59,893 nt of DNA from Nostoc flagelliforme FACHB-838 (GTDB lineage: Bacteria > Cyanobacteriota > Cyanobacteriia > Cyanobacteriales > Nostocaceae), in assembly GCF_014698065.1 (NCBI RefSeq), contig NZ_JACJSI010000041.1, positions 1 through 59,893 on the forward strand. The letters are read 5' to 3'. The translations under genes and the position numbers were made by a program. Of this stretch, positions 44,635 through 54,052 are shown in pieces. Each line of letters begins with the position of its first letter. The first letter of the stretch is position 1. The notes beneath the pieces were generated by a model that searched no databases, had not been told where the DNA came from, and worked only from the letters and a program-made list of their open reading frames with translations.

Positions 44635-46173
44635 ATGCCTAAAGAGCCATTCAACTTCCCCAAAGCAGATATACTGGTAATTGATGATACACCAGAGAAC
44701 TTGAACCTCCTATCTGCCATGTTGACAGAACAGGGATACAAAGTTCGGAGTGTAACTAAAGGTTCTACGGGGTTACGGGGGGCAAATGCAGTTCCCCCCG
44801 ACCTGATTTTACTGGATGTGAATATGCCGGAGATGAATGGTTATGAAGTCTGCCAACACCTGAAAGCAAGCGATCGCACCCGCGAAATTCCAGTAATTTT
44901 TATCAGTGCTTTGGGTGATGTGCTGGATAAAGTGAAAGCGTTTGCAGTTGGTGGGGTGGACTATATAACTAAGCCTTTTCAACTCGAAGAGGTTTTAGCA
45001 CGAATTGAAAATCACTTGACGATTTGGAAACTGCAACAACAACTCCAAGCTCAAAATGAGCGGTTGCAGCAGGAAATTCACGATCGCGCCAAAGCAGAAG
45101 AGAAGTTTACTAAAGTTTTTCGCTCTAGTCCCAATCCGATCGCGATCGCTACAGTCTCAGATGCTCGTTTTATTGATGTCAATCCCAGTTTCTTGAAAAT
45201 GAGCGGCTATTGTCTAGAGGAAGTGATTGGTTATACGGTTGCTGAACTTAATTTAGGTAAGGATACAGTAGCGATCGCTCAAACAATTCAACTTCTGCCA
45301 GAAAGTGGGTCACTGTACAATCTAGAATTTGAATTTTCAACTAAGTATGCAGAACTTAAAACCATACTAATATCTCTCGAATTGATTGACTTAGCTGGAG
45401 TACCGTGTGCTTTATTAATTGCCAATGACATCACCGAACGCAAACGTCTAGAAAACGAATTTATCTCTTTAGTCAGTCATGAATTGCGTACACCTTTAAC
45501 TTCCACAATGGGAGCATTAGATTTATTGGGTTCAGAACAACTGGGAACTCTAAATCAACAAGGCCAAAAAGTTCTAAGCATTGCCACCACTAATACTGAA
45601 CGCCTAATTCGTTTAGTGAACGATATTCTCGATTTAGAGCGGATGAAATCGGGCAAAATCTTCACACGGAAGATGAAGTACAACGCCGCAGACTTGCTAA
45701 CTATGGCCACAGAAGCGATGCAAGCAATGGCAGATCAATTACAAGTTAAATTGATTATAAATCCTGTAGAAGTTGAACTTTGGGCAGATCCCGATCGCCT
45801 TTTGCAAACCCTGACTAATTTACTGAGCAACGCTATCAAGTTTTCTGAACCAGGAGACACGGTGTATATAAGTGCCACTCTCTCAGAATCCAAAGGCGTT
45901 GAGTCTAAAGAAAATGAGCCTTTATTACCCAAATACCTTTTGATTACTATCCAAGATCAAGGGCGAGGAATTCCTGAAGATAAATTACAAATAATTTTCG
46001 AGCGCTTTCAGCAGGTGGATGCATCCGACTCCCGCAACAAAGGAGGAACAGGTTTAGGACTGGCTATTTGCCGAGATATCATCCAGCAACATAATGGCAA
46101 AATCTGGGTTCAAAGCACTTTAGGTGAAGGTAGCACGTTTTATGTAATGTTACCTTTGGCAGCTTTCTCATAA
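44635..46173 (+). CDS. Receiver-PAS-histidine kinase hybrid
   Basis: 512 residues. Residues about 10-130 are a receiver (ILVIDDTPENLNLL, phospho-Asp in LILLDVNMPEMNG, Lys in YITKPF). A short coiled coil leads to one PAS domain (FRSSPNPIAIATVSDARFID). The kinase core has H-box LVSHELRTPLTSTMGALDLL, N-box LTNLLSNAIKFSE, G1 IQDQGRGIP and G2 GGTGLGLAICRDI. No membrane segment, so a soluble relay. A CheY-like receiver follows about 105 bp downstream on the same strand and is the obvious phosphotransfer partner, though that gene also has its own promoter (site E). Confidence 0.9.
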   Translation: MPKEPFNFPKADILVIDDTPENLNLLSAMLTEQGYKVRSVTKGSTGLRGANAVPPDLILLDVNMPEMNGYEVCQHLKASDRTREIPVIFISALGDVLDKVKAFAVGGVDYITKPFQLEEVLARIENHLTIWKLQQQLQAQNERLQQEIHDRAKAEEKFTKVFRSSPNPIAIATVSDARFIDVNPSFLKMSGYCLEEVIGYTVAELNLGKDTVAIAQTIQLLPESGSLYNLEFEFSTKYAELKTILISLELIDLAGVPCALLIANDITERKRLENEFISLVSHELRTPLTSTMGALDLLGSEQLGTLNQQGQKVLSIATTNTERLIRLVNDILDLERMKSGKIFTRKMKYNAADLLTMATEAMQAMADQLQVKLIINPVEVELWADPDRLLQTLTNLLSNAIKFSEPGDTVYISATLSESKGVESKENEPLLPKYLLITIQDQGRGIPEDKLQIIFERFQQVDASDSRNKGGTGLGLAICRDIIQQHNGKIWVQSTLGEGSTFYVMLPLAAFS

Positions 46174-46194
46174 ATGGTTTCTAACTGTTTAATT

Positions 46195-46227
46195 TTCCCC
46201 TACTTTTCCCCGATTTAGCTTTAGAAT
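46195..46227 (+). promoter_or_regulatory. Tandem CTCCCC-like activator-type promoter, site E (receiver gene)
   Basis: Plus strand: TTCCCC TACTT TTCCCC, a 10-base spacer GATTTAGCTT, then TAGAAT as -10 (46222-46227). CCCC cores at 46197 and 46208 are 11 bp apart. It differs from sites A-D at a few half-site bases but keeps every spacing. The receiver ATG is at 46280, leader about 45 bases. Confidence 0.65.
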
Positions 46228-46279
46228 ATCTCAAGAGCGATCAAGCAAATCAGCACGTACATTGTACAAGAGTGTCATT

Positions 46280-46687
46280 ATGAGCAAAAATATCTTGATT
46301 GTTGATGATGAAGAAGATGTGCGGGCGATCGCAAAGTTGGGATTAGAAATGGGTGCTGGCTGGAATGTTTTGACAGCTAGTTCTGGTCAAGAAGCCTTAA
46401 ACGTAGCTGTTAACCATAAACTAGATGTCATTTTACTAGATATGATGATGCCTGATATGGATGGGCGTGCAACTCTGCAACAATTGAAAGCTAACCCTGC
46501 CACTAAAAAAATTCCAGTAATTTTATTAACAGCCAAATTTCAGCAATCGGATCGAGAGAGTTTTACTGATTTGGATGTTGCTGCTATTTTTGCCAAGCCT
46601 TTCCGTCCATTGAAACTGGCAGAGCAAATTAGTGAAGTACTGGGCAGTTACCTGACTTTGATGAACGGCAAAGAAGGCATTGCATAA
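46280..46687 (+). CDS. CheY-like single-domain response regulator
   Basis: 135 residues from ATG 46280 (MSKNILIVDDEEDVRAIAK); the in-frame TTG at 46262 is less likely. It is a bare receiver with the acidic pair DDEED, phospho-Asp in VILLDMMMPDMDG, Thr in VILLTAK and Lys in IFAKPFRPL. No output domain exists, so it passes phosphate or signals through protein contact. It follows the REC-PAS kinase and lies under promoter site E, making it both a member of the regulon and a possible part of its signalling path. Confidence 0.88.
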   Translation: MSKNILIVDDEEDVRAIAKLGLEMGAGWNVLTASSGQEALNVAVNHKLDVILLDMMMPDMDGRATLQQLKANPATKKIPVILLTAKFQQSDRESFTDLDVAAIFAKPFRPLKLAEQISEVLGSYLTLMNGKEGIA

Positions 46688-46735
46688 GTGGAGCGCCGAT
46701 AAGTAGGAATTCGTTAAACCGAAGAATCCAAATCA

Positions 46736-49531
46736 CTACTGGCTCTTTCTAACCAAGTCGGCAATTGTCTCAACCAGCTTTGCTGGGTCGATTGGCTTCG
46801 GAATATGGGCTTGAAAACCTGCCTCTATAGCCTTTTGATAGTTAATTTCTCCAGCGTAGGCTGTTAAGGCGATCGCTGGAATCTTCCCACCCTGTTGGCA
46901 CGGCAAGGCTCTTAGTTGACGCATCAGCATATAGCCATCCATTTCTGGCATCCCAATATCGCTGAGTAGCACGTCTACTCTATACTGGGTAAAAGTGGCG
47001 AGAGCTTCCACGGCTGAGGTGACAGTTGTTACATTCGCCCCATACATCTCTAGCATGAAAGCAATAAACTCCCGTGTATCTGCATTATCATCTACCACCA
47101 AAACTTTGATGTCATGTAAATTTAAGGATGGCTCAGACGGTTTACTGTCCGCGTTCCTCTGGGGTGGAGTTGGCATAAGCGGAAGTCTCACAGTAAAGGT
47201 TGCCCCCTGACCTTCACCTGGACTTTCTACCTGAACAGTTCCGCCATGCAATTCGACTAAGTGACGGACGATCGCCAACCCTAACCCCAGTCCACCAAAC
47301 TTTCTGGTTGTAGCACTATCTGCTTGGCGGAAGTATTCAAACACATAGGGGAGAAAATCAGGGTGAATTCCTTGACCTGTATCGATAACAGTGATTTCGG
47401 CAAAAGAGCTAACTTGCTTCAGATGGATATCCACTCGTCCCCTGATGTCAGTGAACTTAATCGCGTTCGAGAGGAGATTCCAAATCACTTGCTGTAATCG
47501 GTTCGCATCGCCCAAAACTTGCCCTACATTTGGTTCAAGCCTCATCTGAATTTGAATCGACTTGCTTTCAGCAGCCAGCTGCACAGTTTCCATTGCAGCT
47601 TGAATGATCGAGATTAAATTAACTGGGTAAACATTCAGGCTAAGTTTGCCTTGCAAAATTCGGGAGACATCTAGCAAGTCTTCAATCAGTTCAGACTGTA
47701 ACTTGGCATTGCGTTCGATCGCGTTGAGGGCATAAGCGGTTTTGGCTTCGTCAAGCTTAGAGGTTTGGAGCAGTTTCGACCAACCCAAAATCGGATTAAG
47801 AGGCGATCGCAACTCATGGGATAACACTGCCAGAAACTCATCTTTAATCCGGTTGGCTTGTTGCAATTGTTGAGCTTGTTGCTGGATTGAAGCCAGTAGG
47901 TTTGCTCGCTCAATAGCGATCGCCATCTGCTCACAGGTGGATTGCAGCAGATCAATTTCTTCGGGAGTAAAGCAGGTGCGGGTGCGGCTGGCAAACGAGA
48001 GCGTCCCCAGGAACCGTCCCTGCACAATTAACGGTTGTCCAGCAAAAGCCGTGATGCCGATTGAGCTGAGAAGCTGCGCGTTGGGATGGCTGGAGATTTG
48101 CGCTTGATCAAAGACAATTTGCTGTCGCTCTTGTGCCACCAGTCCGCAAAGATATTCACCAAATTCAATCCATTCGAACGACTGAGCCGTTGCCTCAGAG
48201 ATCCCCCCATAGTTGTTCAGATGCAGCATTTGCTGGTTGTCTTTTACCTCAACCATGTAGTTGTAGTAATAATGTAACTCTAGCTGGGCTGAGAGCTTGT
48301 TAAATAAGTTATTCATCAACTGCATGGGATGTTCCGTGGCCAGTAAATCGCTGGTCGTTTCATACAGCAGATGCAGCCGTTCTTCTGCTCGTTTGCGTTC
48401 GGTGATGTCGAGTGCGGTTCCGAGGAATCTCACTGCTTGCTTAGACACCCCCTCTCCCTCAAATTGCACCTGCCCATTAGCAAATATCCACCGCTCAGTT
48501 CCATCGTTCCACACGAGCCGATAGTCAATTTCATAAGTACCCAATGACATCGGGTCGAGCGCATTGCTGACGGCGTTTGCTACACGCTCCCGGTCATCTG
48601 GGTGGATGCGCTCTATCACCATTGACAGAGGGATAATCGCAGTGTCATCAGGTTCGCCCCAAATCTCGCGCATCCGCTTGTCCAACTCAATGAGGTTCGT
48701 ACTGGGGTCATAATGCCAAGTCCCAAGGCGACTGACGTTAACAGCAAGCCTTGCGCGTTCCTCACTCTCGTGTAGAGCTTTCTCAGCTTGTTTGCGTTCG
48801 CTAATATCCTCTATTAAGCCGTCAATAACAGTTGTTATACCATTTACTTTGGTCAAAGTTGTGCTAATTCGCACCCAAATTAGAGTACCATTCGCTCGTC
48901 GCAATTGAATCTCGCGATCGTGGGTTTCGCTATTTTGCTTTAATTGGTTGAGAACTTGGGCATAGTCCAATGGTTGGAAATAAGCCTCAAGGGTATGATT
49001 CGCGGGAATTTCAATTAGAGAATTTAAACCTAACAGCCGCAGAAATGCCCGATTGCCTTCGAGTAAAGTGCCATCTGCCGTTAAGCGATAAATTCCCACA
49101 TTTAAATTATTCAGCAAAGTTTGAAGGCGTGATTCTAGCCTGACTACTTTACGTTGAGCTTCAGTCCGCTCTATTGCTCGGCGGACTGCTGCGGGCAACC
49201 GAACATAGTGCTTAGGAGACTTGATGATGTAATCTTCTAATCCTGATTTCATTGCCTCAACAGCAACTTCTTGGGTTCCACTACTGGTAAACATTACTAC
49301 TGGGCAATCAGGATAACGGTTTTTAATTGCCCGGATCACGGTTAAGCCATCGCTCCAGCGTAATTGATAGTCAGTTATTACTAAATCAAACTGCCCTGTC
49401 TCCAATGCTTGTTCTAAGTCTTTTGCTTGAACAATTTCGTGAAACTGGAGGTCAAAAAACTCTTGCTTTAGTACATGAATCGCCAGTAGGCGGTCATTCA
49501 AATTATCATCAATTAGAAGAATGCGTAACAT
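46736..49531 (-). CDS. Receiver-PAS-PAS-GAF hybrid kinase with C-terminal receiver
   Basis: 931 residues. Receiver 1 (ILLIDDNLNDRLLAIHVLKQ, phospho-Asp in LVITDYQLRWSDG), PAS about 150-260 (NLNVGIYRLTADGTLLEGN), a second PAS with PAC (LGTWHYDPSTNLIELDKRMR), GAF about 400-550, H-box LSHELRSPLNPILGWSKLL, N-box IWNLLSNAIKFTD, G1 VIDTGQGI, G2 GGLGLGLAIVRHL, and a last receiver (VLVVDDNADTREF, VLLSDIGMPEMDG, HIPKPIDP). Soluble. It is the last gene of the minus-strand signalling run and follows a small receiver by about 65 bp. Receivers at both ends suggest a phosphorelay hub. Confidence 0.9.
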   Translation of the reverse strand: MLRILLIDDNLNDRLLAIHVLKQEFFDLQFHEIVQAKDLEQALETGQFDLVITDYQLRWSDGLTVIRAIKNRYPDCPVVMFTSSGTQEVAVEAMKSGLEDYIIKSPKHYVRLPAAVRRAIERTEAQRKVVRLESRLQTLLNNLNVGIYRLTADGTLLEGNRAFLRLLGLNSLIEIPANHTLEAYFQPLDYAQVLNQLKQNSETHDREIQLRRANGTLIWVRISTTLTKVNGITTVIDGLIEDISERKQAEKALHESEERARLAVNVSRLGTWHYDPSTNLIELDKRMREIWGEPDDTAIIPLSMVIERIHPDDRERVANAVSNALDPMSLGTYEIDYRLVWNDGTERWIFANGQVQFEGEGVSKQAVRFLGTALDITERKRAEERLHLLYETTSDLLATEHPMQLMNNLFNKLSAQLELHYYYNYMVEVKDNQQMLHLNNYGGISEATAQSFEWIEFGEYLCGLVAQERQQIVFDQAQISSHPNAQLLSSIGITAFAGQPLIVQGRFLGTLSFASRTRTCFTPEEIDLLQSTCEQMAIAIERANLLASIQQQAQQLQQANRIKDEFLAVLSHELRSPLNPILGWSKLLQTSKLDEAKTAYALNAIERNAKLQSELIEDLLDVSRILQGKLSLNVYPVNLISIIQAAMETVQLAAESKSIQIQMRLEPNVGQVLGDANRLQQVIWNLLSNAIKFTDIRGRVDIHLKQVSSFAEITVIDTGQGIHPDFLPYVFEYFRQADSATTRKFGGLGLGLAIVRHLVELHGGTVQVESPGEGQGATFTVRLPLMPTPPQRNADSKPSEPSLNLHDIKVLVVDDNADTREFIAFMLEMYGANVTTVTSAVEALATFTQYRVDVLLSDIGMPEMDGYMLMRQLRALPCQQGGKIPAIALTAYAGEINYQKAIEAGFQAHIPKPIDPAKLVETIADLVRKSQ

Positions 49532-49595
49532 CTAACTACATTACATTTACGTAAGGGGAACAGTGACAAGAATGCCCAAAAAATGTTCAAACAGT

Positions 49596-50039
49596 TCAAA
49601 ATTGCGGTCTTTCGTTAAAAATAATCCAGTGGAGATTAAGGGTTATAACAATTTCTACTAATTCATTAAAAATAACTGGCTTGACTATGTAAGCATTTAC
49701 ACCTATGTCATAGATATGATTGATGTCGTCATACTCCCTTGATGAGGTGAGAACTACGACAGGTAAGCGCTTGAGTTGTGGTTGCTGCCGTAACCACATT
49801 AAAACCTCAGCCCCGGATCTGCGGGGTAGTTTCAGATCGAGCAAGATTAGTACAGGCAAGGGATAACGAGTGCGATCGCCATAAGGTTCCTCTCCAGAGA
49901 GATATAACACTGCTGCATCGCCATCATTTACCACCTGAACTGGATTGACAATGTTAGCCTTGCGGAGCGCTCGTTGCAGCAGAAGCACATCTTTGTGATT
50001 ATCCTCTACAAGTAAAATAGTGTCTTGCTCTTTACTCAT
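49596..50039 (-). CDS. Rcp1-like single-domain response regulator
   Basis: 147 residues from ATG 50039 (MSKEQDTILLVEDNHKDVLL). The earlier in-frame ATG (50069) lies in a GGGGGCATGGGG repeat and is rejected. It has the long insertions of Rcp1-type receivers (YLSGEEPYGDRTRYPLPVLI), phospho-Asp in ILLDLKLPRRSGAEVL, VVLTSS and Lys in YIVKPV. Such receivers commonly pair with phytochrome-like kinases whose H-box reads SHDLR, as in the two upstream genes here. It has no output domain. Confidence 0.87.
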   Translation of the reverse strand: MSKEQDTILLVEDNHKDVLLLQRALRKANIVNPVQVVNDGDAAVLYLSGEEPYGDRTRYPLPVLILLDLKLPRRSGAEVLMWLRQQPQLKRLPVVVLTSSREYDDINHIYDIGVNAYIVKPVIFNELVEIVITLNLHWIIFNERPQF

Positions 50040-50198
50040 GAAATTGTTGTCTTTAAAGGCAGGGGGCATGGGGAAAGAAAGTTTTTCATCCTTTACTGTG
50101 CGCCTCAGGGGATGGCATAGGGTAAGGATCTTGCATCAAATATTTAAGAGTGTAGAAAGAACTTTATGTTTGCCCGTAATCAAGGCGATTGAAAGATT

Positions 50199-51746
50199 TT
50201 AGGGATTTACATCTATAACTATAGGTAAATCTATCCAAAATCGGCTTCCCTGTCCAGGTTGGGATTCCACACCAACTTCCCCACCCATGCGTTCGACTCC
50301 TTTGCGGACAATTGCTAAACCGATACCACTACCAGGATAAACTTCATAACTGTGTAGGCGCTCAAAAACATTGAAAATGCGTTTTTGATGTGTTTCCTTA
50401 ATACCAATGCCGTTGTCTTGCACCCAAAAGCGAACTAATTTATTACGTTTCTCAGTCCATATCCGTAACTGAGGTTGAACTCCCGGTGCAACAAATTTAA
50501 TCGCATTGGTTAGCAAATTGGTAACTACTTGAATCAAAATAGTAGGGTTTCCCGTAACTTCAGCTAAAGGCTCTTCAACTTGAACTCTTGCCTGTTGCTG
50601 CGTTATTTCTAGTTCTAGCTGTCTCAATATTTGTATCATTAATAAAGATAAGTTAATAGCTTGTAATGGCATTTCAGTCCGGCTGAGGCGACTGTATTCA
50701 AGTAGGTCTTGAACAAGCTTGTCTGCTTGCTGTGTACTTGCAATAATGCGCTGCAAATAGTTTTTTTGGTTCTCTAGGTTAGATTGCCTATCCTGGTTCT
50801 CTAGGAGAATGGAACCAAATGCTTGGATAGCACGTAATGGTTCTCGCAGATCATGGGAAATTGAATAAGCAAATGCTTCTAAATCTTGATTAACCTCTGC
50901 TAATTCCTGATTTTTCTGCGCTAAATCTCGATTTGCTACTTCTAATTCAGCAGTACGCTTCCTGACTCGCTCCTCCAAGGTTTGGTTGAGTTGCTGAATT
51001 TCAATTTCAGCCTGTTTACGAGATGTAATATCTTCAATTAAACCATCTATTACCTGTTGTCCCTCAAGAATATTCAGAGCTATGCTTAATCCTACCCAGA
51101 TAAATCTTCCATCTGCTCGTTGTAATTGAATCTCTTGCTCTTGTTGTTGAGGTGGCGGCAGTTCTTGTAGTATTGAGTAGTATTTGTGGATGTTCAATAA
51201 ATTCATCGCTGAGGCTTGGGATAATGAATCCAGCCCCAACAATTCCAGAAACGCTGGGTTACACTCAATACAATTTCCATCTGGATAAGTACGAAATATA
51301 CCTAGTTTTAATTGGTTGAGCAAACCTTGGAGACGGATTTCAAGTAAAGTAGCTCGTTGTTTTATTTGTAATCGTTCTAGCGCAACTCGCACAGCAGCTG
51401 GTATGCGAATGTAGCGGTTGGGTAATTTGAGGACATAATCATCTAGCCCAGACTTCATTGCCTCTACCGCAATTTCTTCGCTACCTGTGTTAGTAAACAT
51501 AATCACTGGGCAGTTTGGATACTGTTGCTTAATGGTATGTAAAACTTCTAGTCCGGTACTCCAGCCCAATTGGTAATCGGTAATGACCAAATCGAATTCG
51601 CCTGCTGCTACTGCACTAGCAAAACCAGAAGCTTCCCGAATTTCTTGAGGTTGAAATTGCGGAAATTCTCGCCTCAGTTCTCGGATTACTAAAGCGCGAT
51701 CGCCTGGATTGTCATCAATTATCAGAATGCGGAGTACTTGCGTCAT
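50199..51746 (-). CDS. Receiver-PAS-histidine kinase
   Basis: About 515 residues. A receiver (LRILIIDDNPGDRALVIREL, phospho-Asp in LVITDYQLGWSTG), a PAS domain (NQLKLGIFRTYPDGNCIECN), a coiled coil (LNQTLEERVRKRTAELEVAN), then H-box YSISHDLREPLRAIQAFGSI, N-box VVTNLLTNAIKFVA, G1 VQDNGIGI and G2 GSGIGLAIVRKG. The receiver and PAS parts are close to those of the 931-residue kinase, so the two are probably duplicates. I use ATG 51746 (MTQVLR); 51752 and 51785 are alternatives. The start overlaps the end of the upstream kinase gene by about 32 bp, suggesting coupled translation. Confidence 0.88.
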   Translation of the reverse strand: MTQVLRILIIDDNPGDRALVIRELRREFPQFQPQEIREASGFASAVAAGEFDLVITDYQLGWSTGLEVLHTIKQQYPNCPVIMFTNTGSEEIAVEAMKSGLDDYVLKLPNRYIRIPAAVRVALERLQIKQRATLLEIRLQGLLNQLKLGIFRTYPDGNCIECNPAFLELLGLDSLSQASAMNLLNIHKYYSILQELPPPQQQEQEIQLQRADGRFIWVGLSIALNILEGQQVIDGLIEDITSRKQAEIEIQQLNQTLEERVRKRTAELEVANRDLAQKNQELAEVNQDLEAFAYSISHDLREPLRAIQAFGSILLENQDRQSNLENQKNYLQRIIASTQQADKLVQDLLEYSRLSRTEMPLQAINLSLLMIQILRQLELEITQQQARVQVEEPLAEVTGNPTILIQVVTNLLTNAIKFVAPGVQPQLRIWTEKRNKLVRFWVQDNGIGIKETHQKRIFNVFERLHSYEVYPGSGIGLAIVRKGVERMGGEVGVESQPGQGSRFWIDLPIVIDVNP

Positions 51747-53688
51747 TGGCATCGTTGCTGTGAAGAACGGCTTTTGGCAGGGCAATCCAAAAACGACTAC
51801 CAGTACCTAATTGCGATTCTACTCCGGCTCGACCGTTCATTCGCTCTAACCCTTTGCGGACAATTGCTAAACCAATACCAGTACCTGGATAGATTTCCAC
51901 GCCATGCAGTCGTTCAAAGACCCGAAAAATGCGCTCTTGATGTTCTGGCGCAATGCCGATGCCGTTGTCCACAATCGATAATTGGATCGAATCTTGCTGA
52001 TCCTCTGCGTAGATTTGTAGTTTTGGTTTTATTCCGGGCTGCACAAATTTCATCGCATTGCTGAGTAAATTGGTTACTACCTGGACAAGCGTAGAGCGAT
52101 GAGCCATCGCTGGCGGCAAGGGTTTTGCGACTGTGACTTCTGCTTGCTGTTCCTGAAGTTCTTTGCTGAGTTGTTTTAAAGCTTCTTCGACAACATTAGT
52201 TAAATCAACTTTTTGCATTTGAATTTGGGCACGGCTGAGGCGGCTGTATGCTAGAAGTTCAGCAATTAGGGTGTCCATTTGGACTGCACCCTCTGTAATA
52301 TATTGGATGTATTCTTGTCCAACCGAGTCTAGTTTGTCTGTGTAATCTTCTTGCAATGCCTGAGCAAAGCCTTGCATAGTACGTAACGGTGCCCGTAAAT
52401 CGTGCGATATCGTGTAAGTAAATGCTTCTAGCTCTTGATTTGTTTCTTGCAACTGTGCAGTGCGCTCGGCAACACGCTGTTCTAGTTCCAAAGCGTAATT
52501 TTGAAGTTGTTCGCGTAGCAGAGATTGTTGAATAGCGATCGCTAACTGAGCTGCCACCTCAATCACAACATCTTGTGCTTGAGCATCAAAAACGGCTGTC
52601 TGAGTCGCCGCCAAGTTGAGTTCTCCTAACAGCGTTTCTTCAACTAACATCGGAATCCGCAAGCAACAACCCATTCCTGCCGAATGCAACTGTGCCAAAA
52701 CAGGTGGGTAAAGCTCAACATTTGTCAAGTCTTTAACATAATTAAAGTCTTGTTGTATTTGCTCAGGCGCAAAGTCTGATGCTGCCATCTTTGTGCCTTC
52801 AAGTGGTTGCAATTCTTTAGTGCTACTGCCTGCCACAATCTCAGCTGTATCTGCCTGAAAATCAAACAGGGCAACAAATGCTTGCTCATAGGGTACTAAC
52901 TGACGCATTTGTGTCAGCGCAGTTCGGGCTAGAGATTTGATCGACTCAGCTGCTAAAATTGCTCGGTCTATGTCATGTAAAGCGGCAAGCCTTTGGGCAG
53001 AAAGCTGAACATTTTCAGTTTGTACTTGGGCAGTTTTGAGAGCATTCTCATAATTGTCAGACACATGTGCAATTTGCCGCCGAATATAAAAGGCAAGGAC
53101 ACCACCAGCAGCAAGCGACAGAATTATGCTAGTAAAGATGACTCGCCCAGTAGTCTGTTGGACTGTTTGGTTGCGCCGATACCGTAGCTGCTCTTCAGTA
53201 GCAATAAAATCAGTAATTTGATTTCGCATCACGTCCATGCTCTGTTTGCGAAGCTCAATTGCTGATAGGGATTCAGTTTCACCTTTTTGTTTGCGGGCGA
53301 TCGCTTGAGAAATAGACTTATTCCAGCCTGTTTGCTCTGCCTTGATTTGCCTTAAGCGTTGACTTTGTTGGGGATTATCTGAAACTAAATCACCCAACTC
53401 ATCAAAAGTATTATTAATGGTAAAGTTAGCTTGCTGATAAGGTTCAAGAAAGTGTGGCTTACTTGTAAGCTGGTATCCACGTACTCCTGTCTCTAGATCC
53501 AGTAATAGTTTTTGTAAGCCATTTGCTCTGGCAATTACTTGGTCAGTGTGCTCAACCCAGTGCATAGCCGAAAGCAGACGATTAATTTGCCAGATTGAAA
53601 CTCCTGACAAGGACAATAACAGGATAATTGGCAGAGCGATCGCGCCAATCAGCCTACGCCTGAATGCAACTTGAGTAATTTGCAGCAT
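51715..53688 (-). CDS. Membrane-bound CHASE3-GAF histidine kinase
   Basis: 657 residues. An N-terminal helix (LIGAIALPIILLLSLSGVSI) and a second at about 180-205 (VIFTSIILSLAAGGVLAFYI) frame a CHASE3 sensory domain (GVRGYQLTSKPHFLEPYQQA). A GAF domain spans about 250-390, then a coiled coil, H-box YTISHDLRAPLRTMQGFAQA, N-box VVTNLLSNAMKFVQ, G1 VDNGIGIAPEHQERIFRVF and G2 GTGIGLAIVRKG. It should sense an extracytoplasmic or membrane cue. First gene of the four-gene minus-strand run 53688 to 46736; its 3' end overlaps the next gene. The Rcp1-like receiver two genes on is its likely phosphate acceptor. Confidence 0.9.
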   Translation of the reverse strand: MLQITQVAFRRRLIGAIALPIILLLSLSGVSIWQINRLLSAMHWVEHTDQVIARANGLQKLLLDLETGVRGYQLTSKPHFLEPYQQANFTINNTFDELGDLVSDNPQQSQRLRQIKAEQTGWNKSISQAIARKQKGETESLSAIELRKQSMDVMRNQITDFIATEEQLRYRRNQTVQQTTGRVIFTSIILSLAAGGVLAFYIRRQIAHVSDNYENALKTAQVQTENVQLSAQRLAALHDIDRAILAAESIKSLARTALTQMRQLVPYEQAFVALFDFQADTAEIVAGSSTKELQPLEGTKMAASDFAPEQIQQDFNYVKDLTNVELYPPVLAQLHSAGMGCCLRIPMLVEETLLGELNLAATQTAVFDAQAQDVVIEVAAQLAIAIQQSLLREQLQNYALELEQRVAERTAQLQETNQELEAFTYTISHDLRAPLRTMQGFAQALQEDYTDKLDSVGQEYIQYITEGAVQMDTLIAELLAYSRLSRAQIQMQKVDLTNVVEEALKQLSKELQEQQAEVTVAKPLPPAMAHRSTLVQVVTNLLSNAMKFVQPGIKPKLQIYAEDQQDSIQLSIVDNGIGIAPEHQERIFRVFERLHGVEIYPGTGIGLAIVRKGLERMNGRAGVESQLGTGSRFWIALPKAVLHSNDANDASTPHSDN

Positions 53689-54052
53689 TTACCTATGGTA
53701 TAGCAGCACTTATATAAATACGATTTTGAAAATAACTTTGTTCACATAGCCGAAAACATCAGGGTTGTAGGCAAGGCTAATTGCCAGCAAACTAACAATT
53801 CACGGTAGAGGACGGTCGAAAGTCGGTAGTGCTGATTTGAGCCGTTATCTGTACGAGGTCTATACTCGCAAGGAAAGTTAGATGAAATTATTAGTAAGTA
53901 AACGCAATTAAATATAAGATGTCATTGCGAGCGGAACGAAGTGAAGCGTGGCAATCTCAGTCTTTGCGATTGCTTAACTTGTTACTCTGCGGGAAGGCTT
54001 ACGCCAATGCAATGATGAACTATCTTATAGACCCACCTACTTAAATTTTTGA
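53689..54052. repeat. Intergenic region with a dispersed repeat
   Basis: About 360 bp upstream of the CHASE3 kinase gene. GTCATTGCGAGCGGAACGAA followed by GTGAAGCGTGGCAATC at about 53920 is a self-complementary repeat of a type frequent in cyanobacterial genomes. No gene was seen. The kinase promoter must lie near 53700, but no CTCCCC site is present. Confidence 0.4.

Noticed and set aside
49545..49565. AAGGGGAACAG upstream of the 931-residue kinase as a variant site
   Set aside because: Only one half-site-like run; spacing rule not met.
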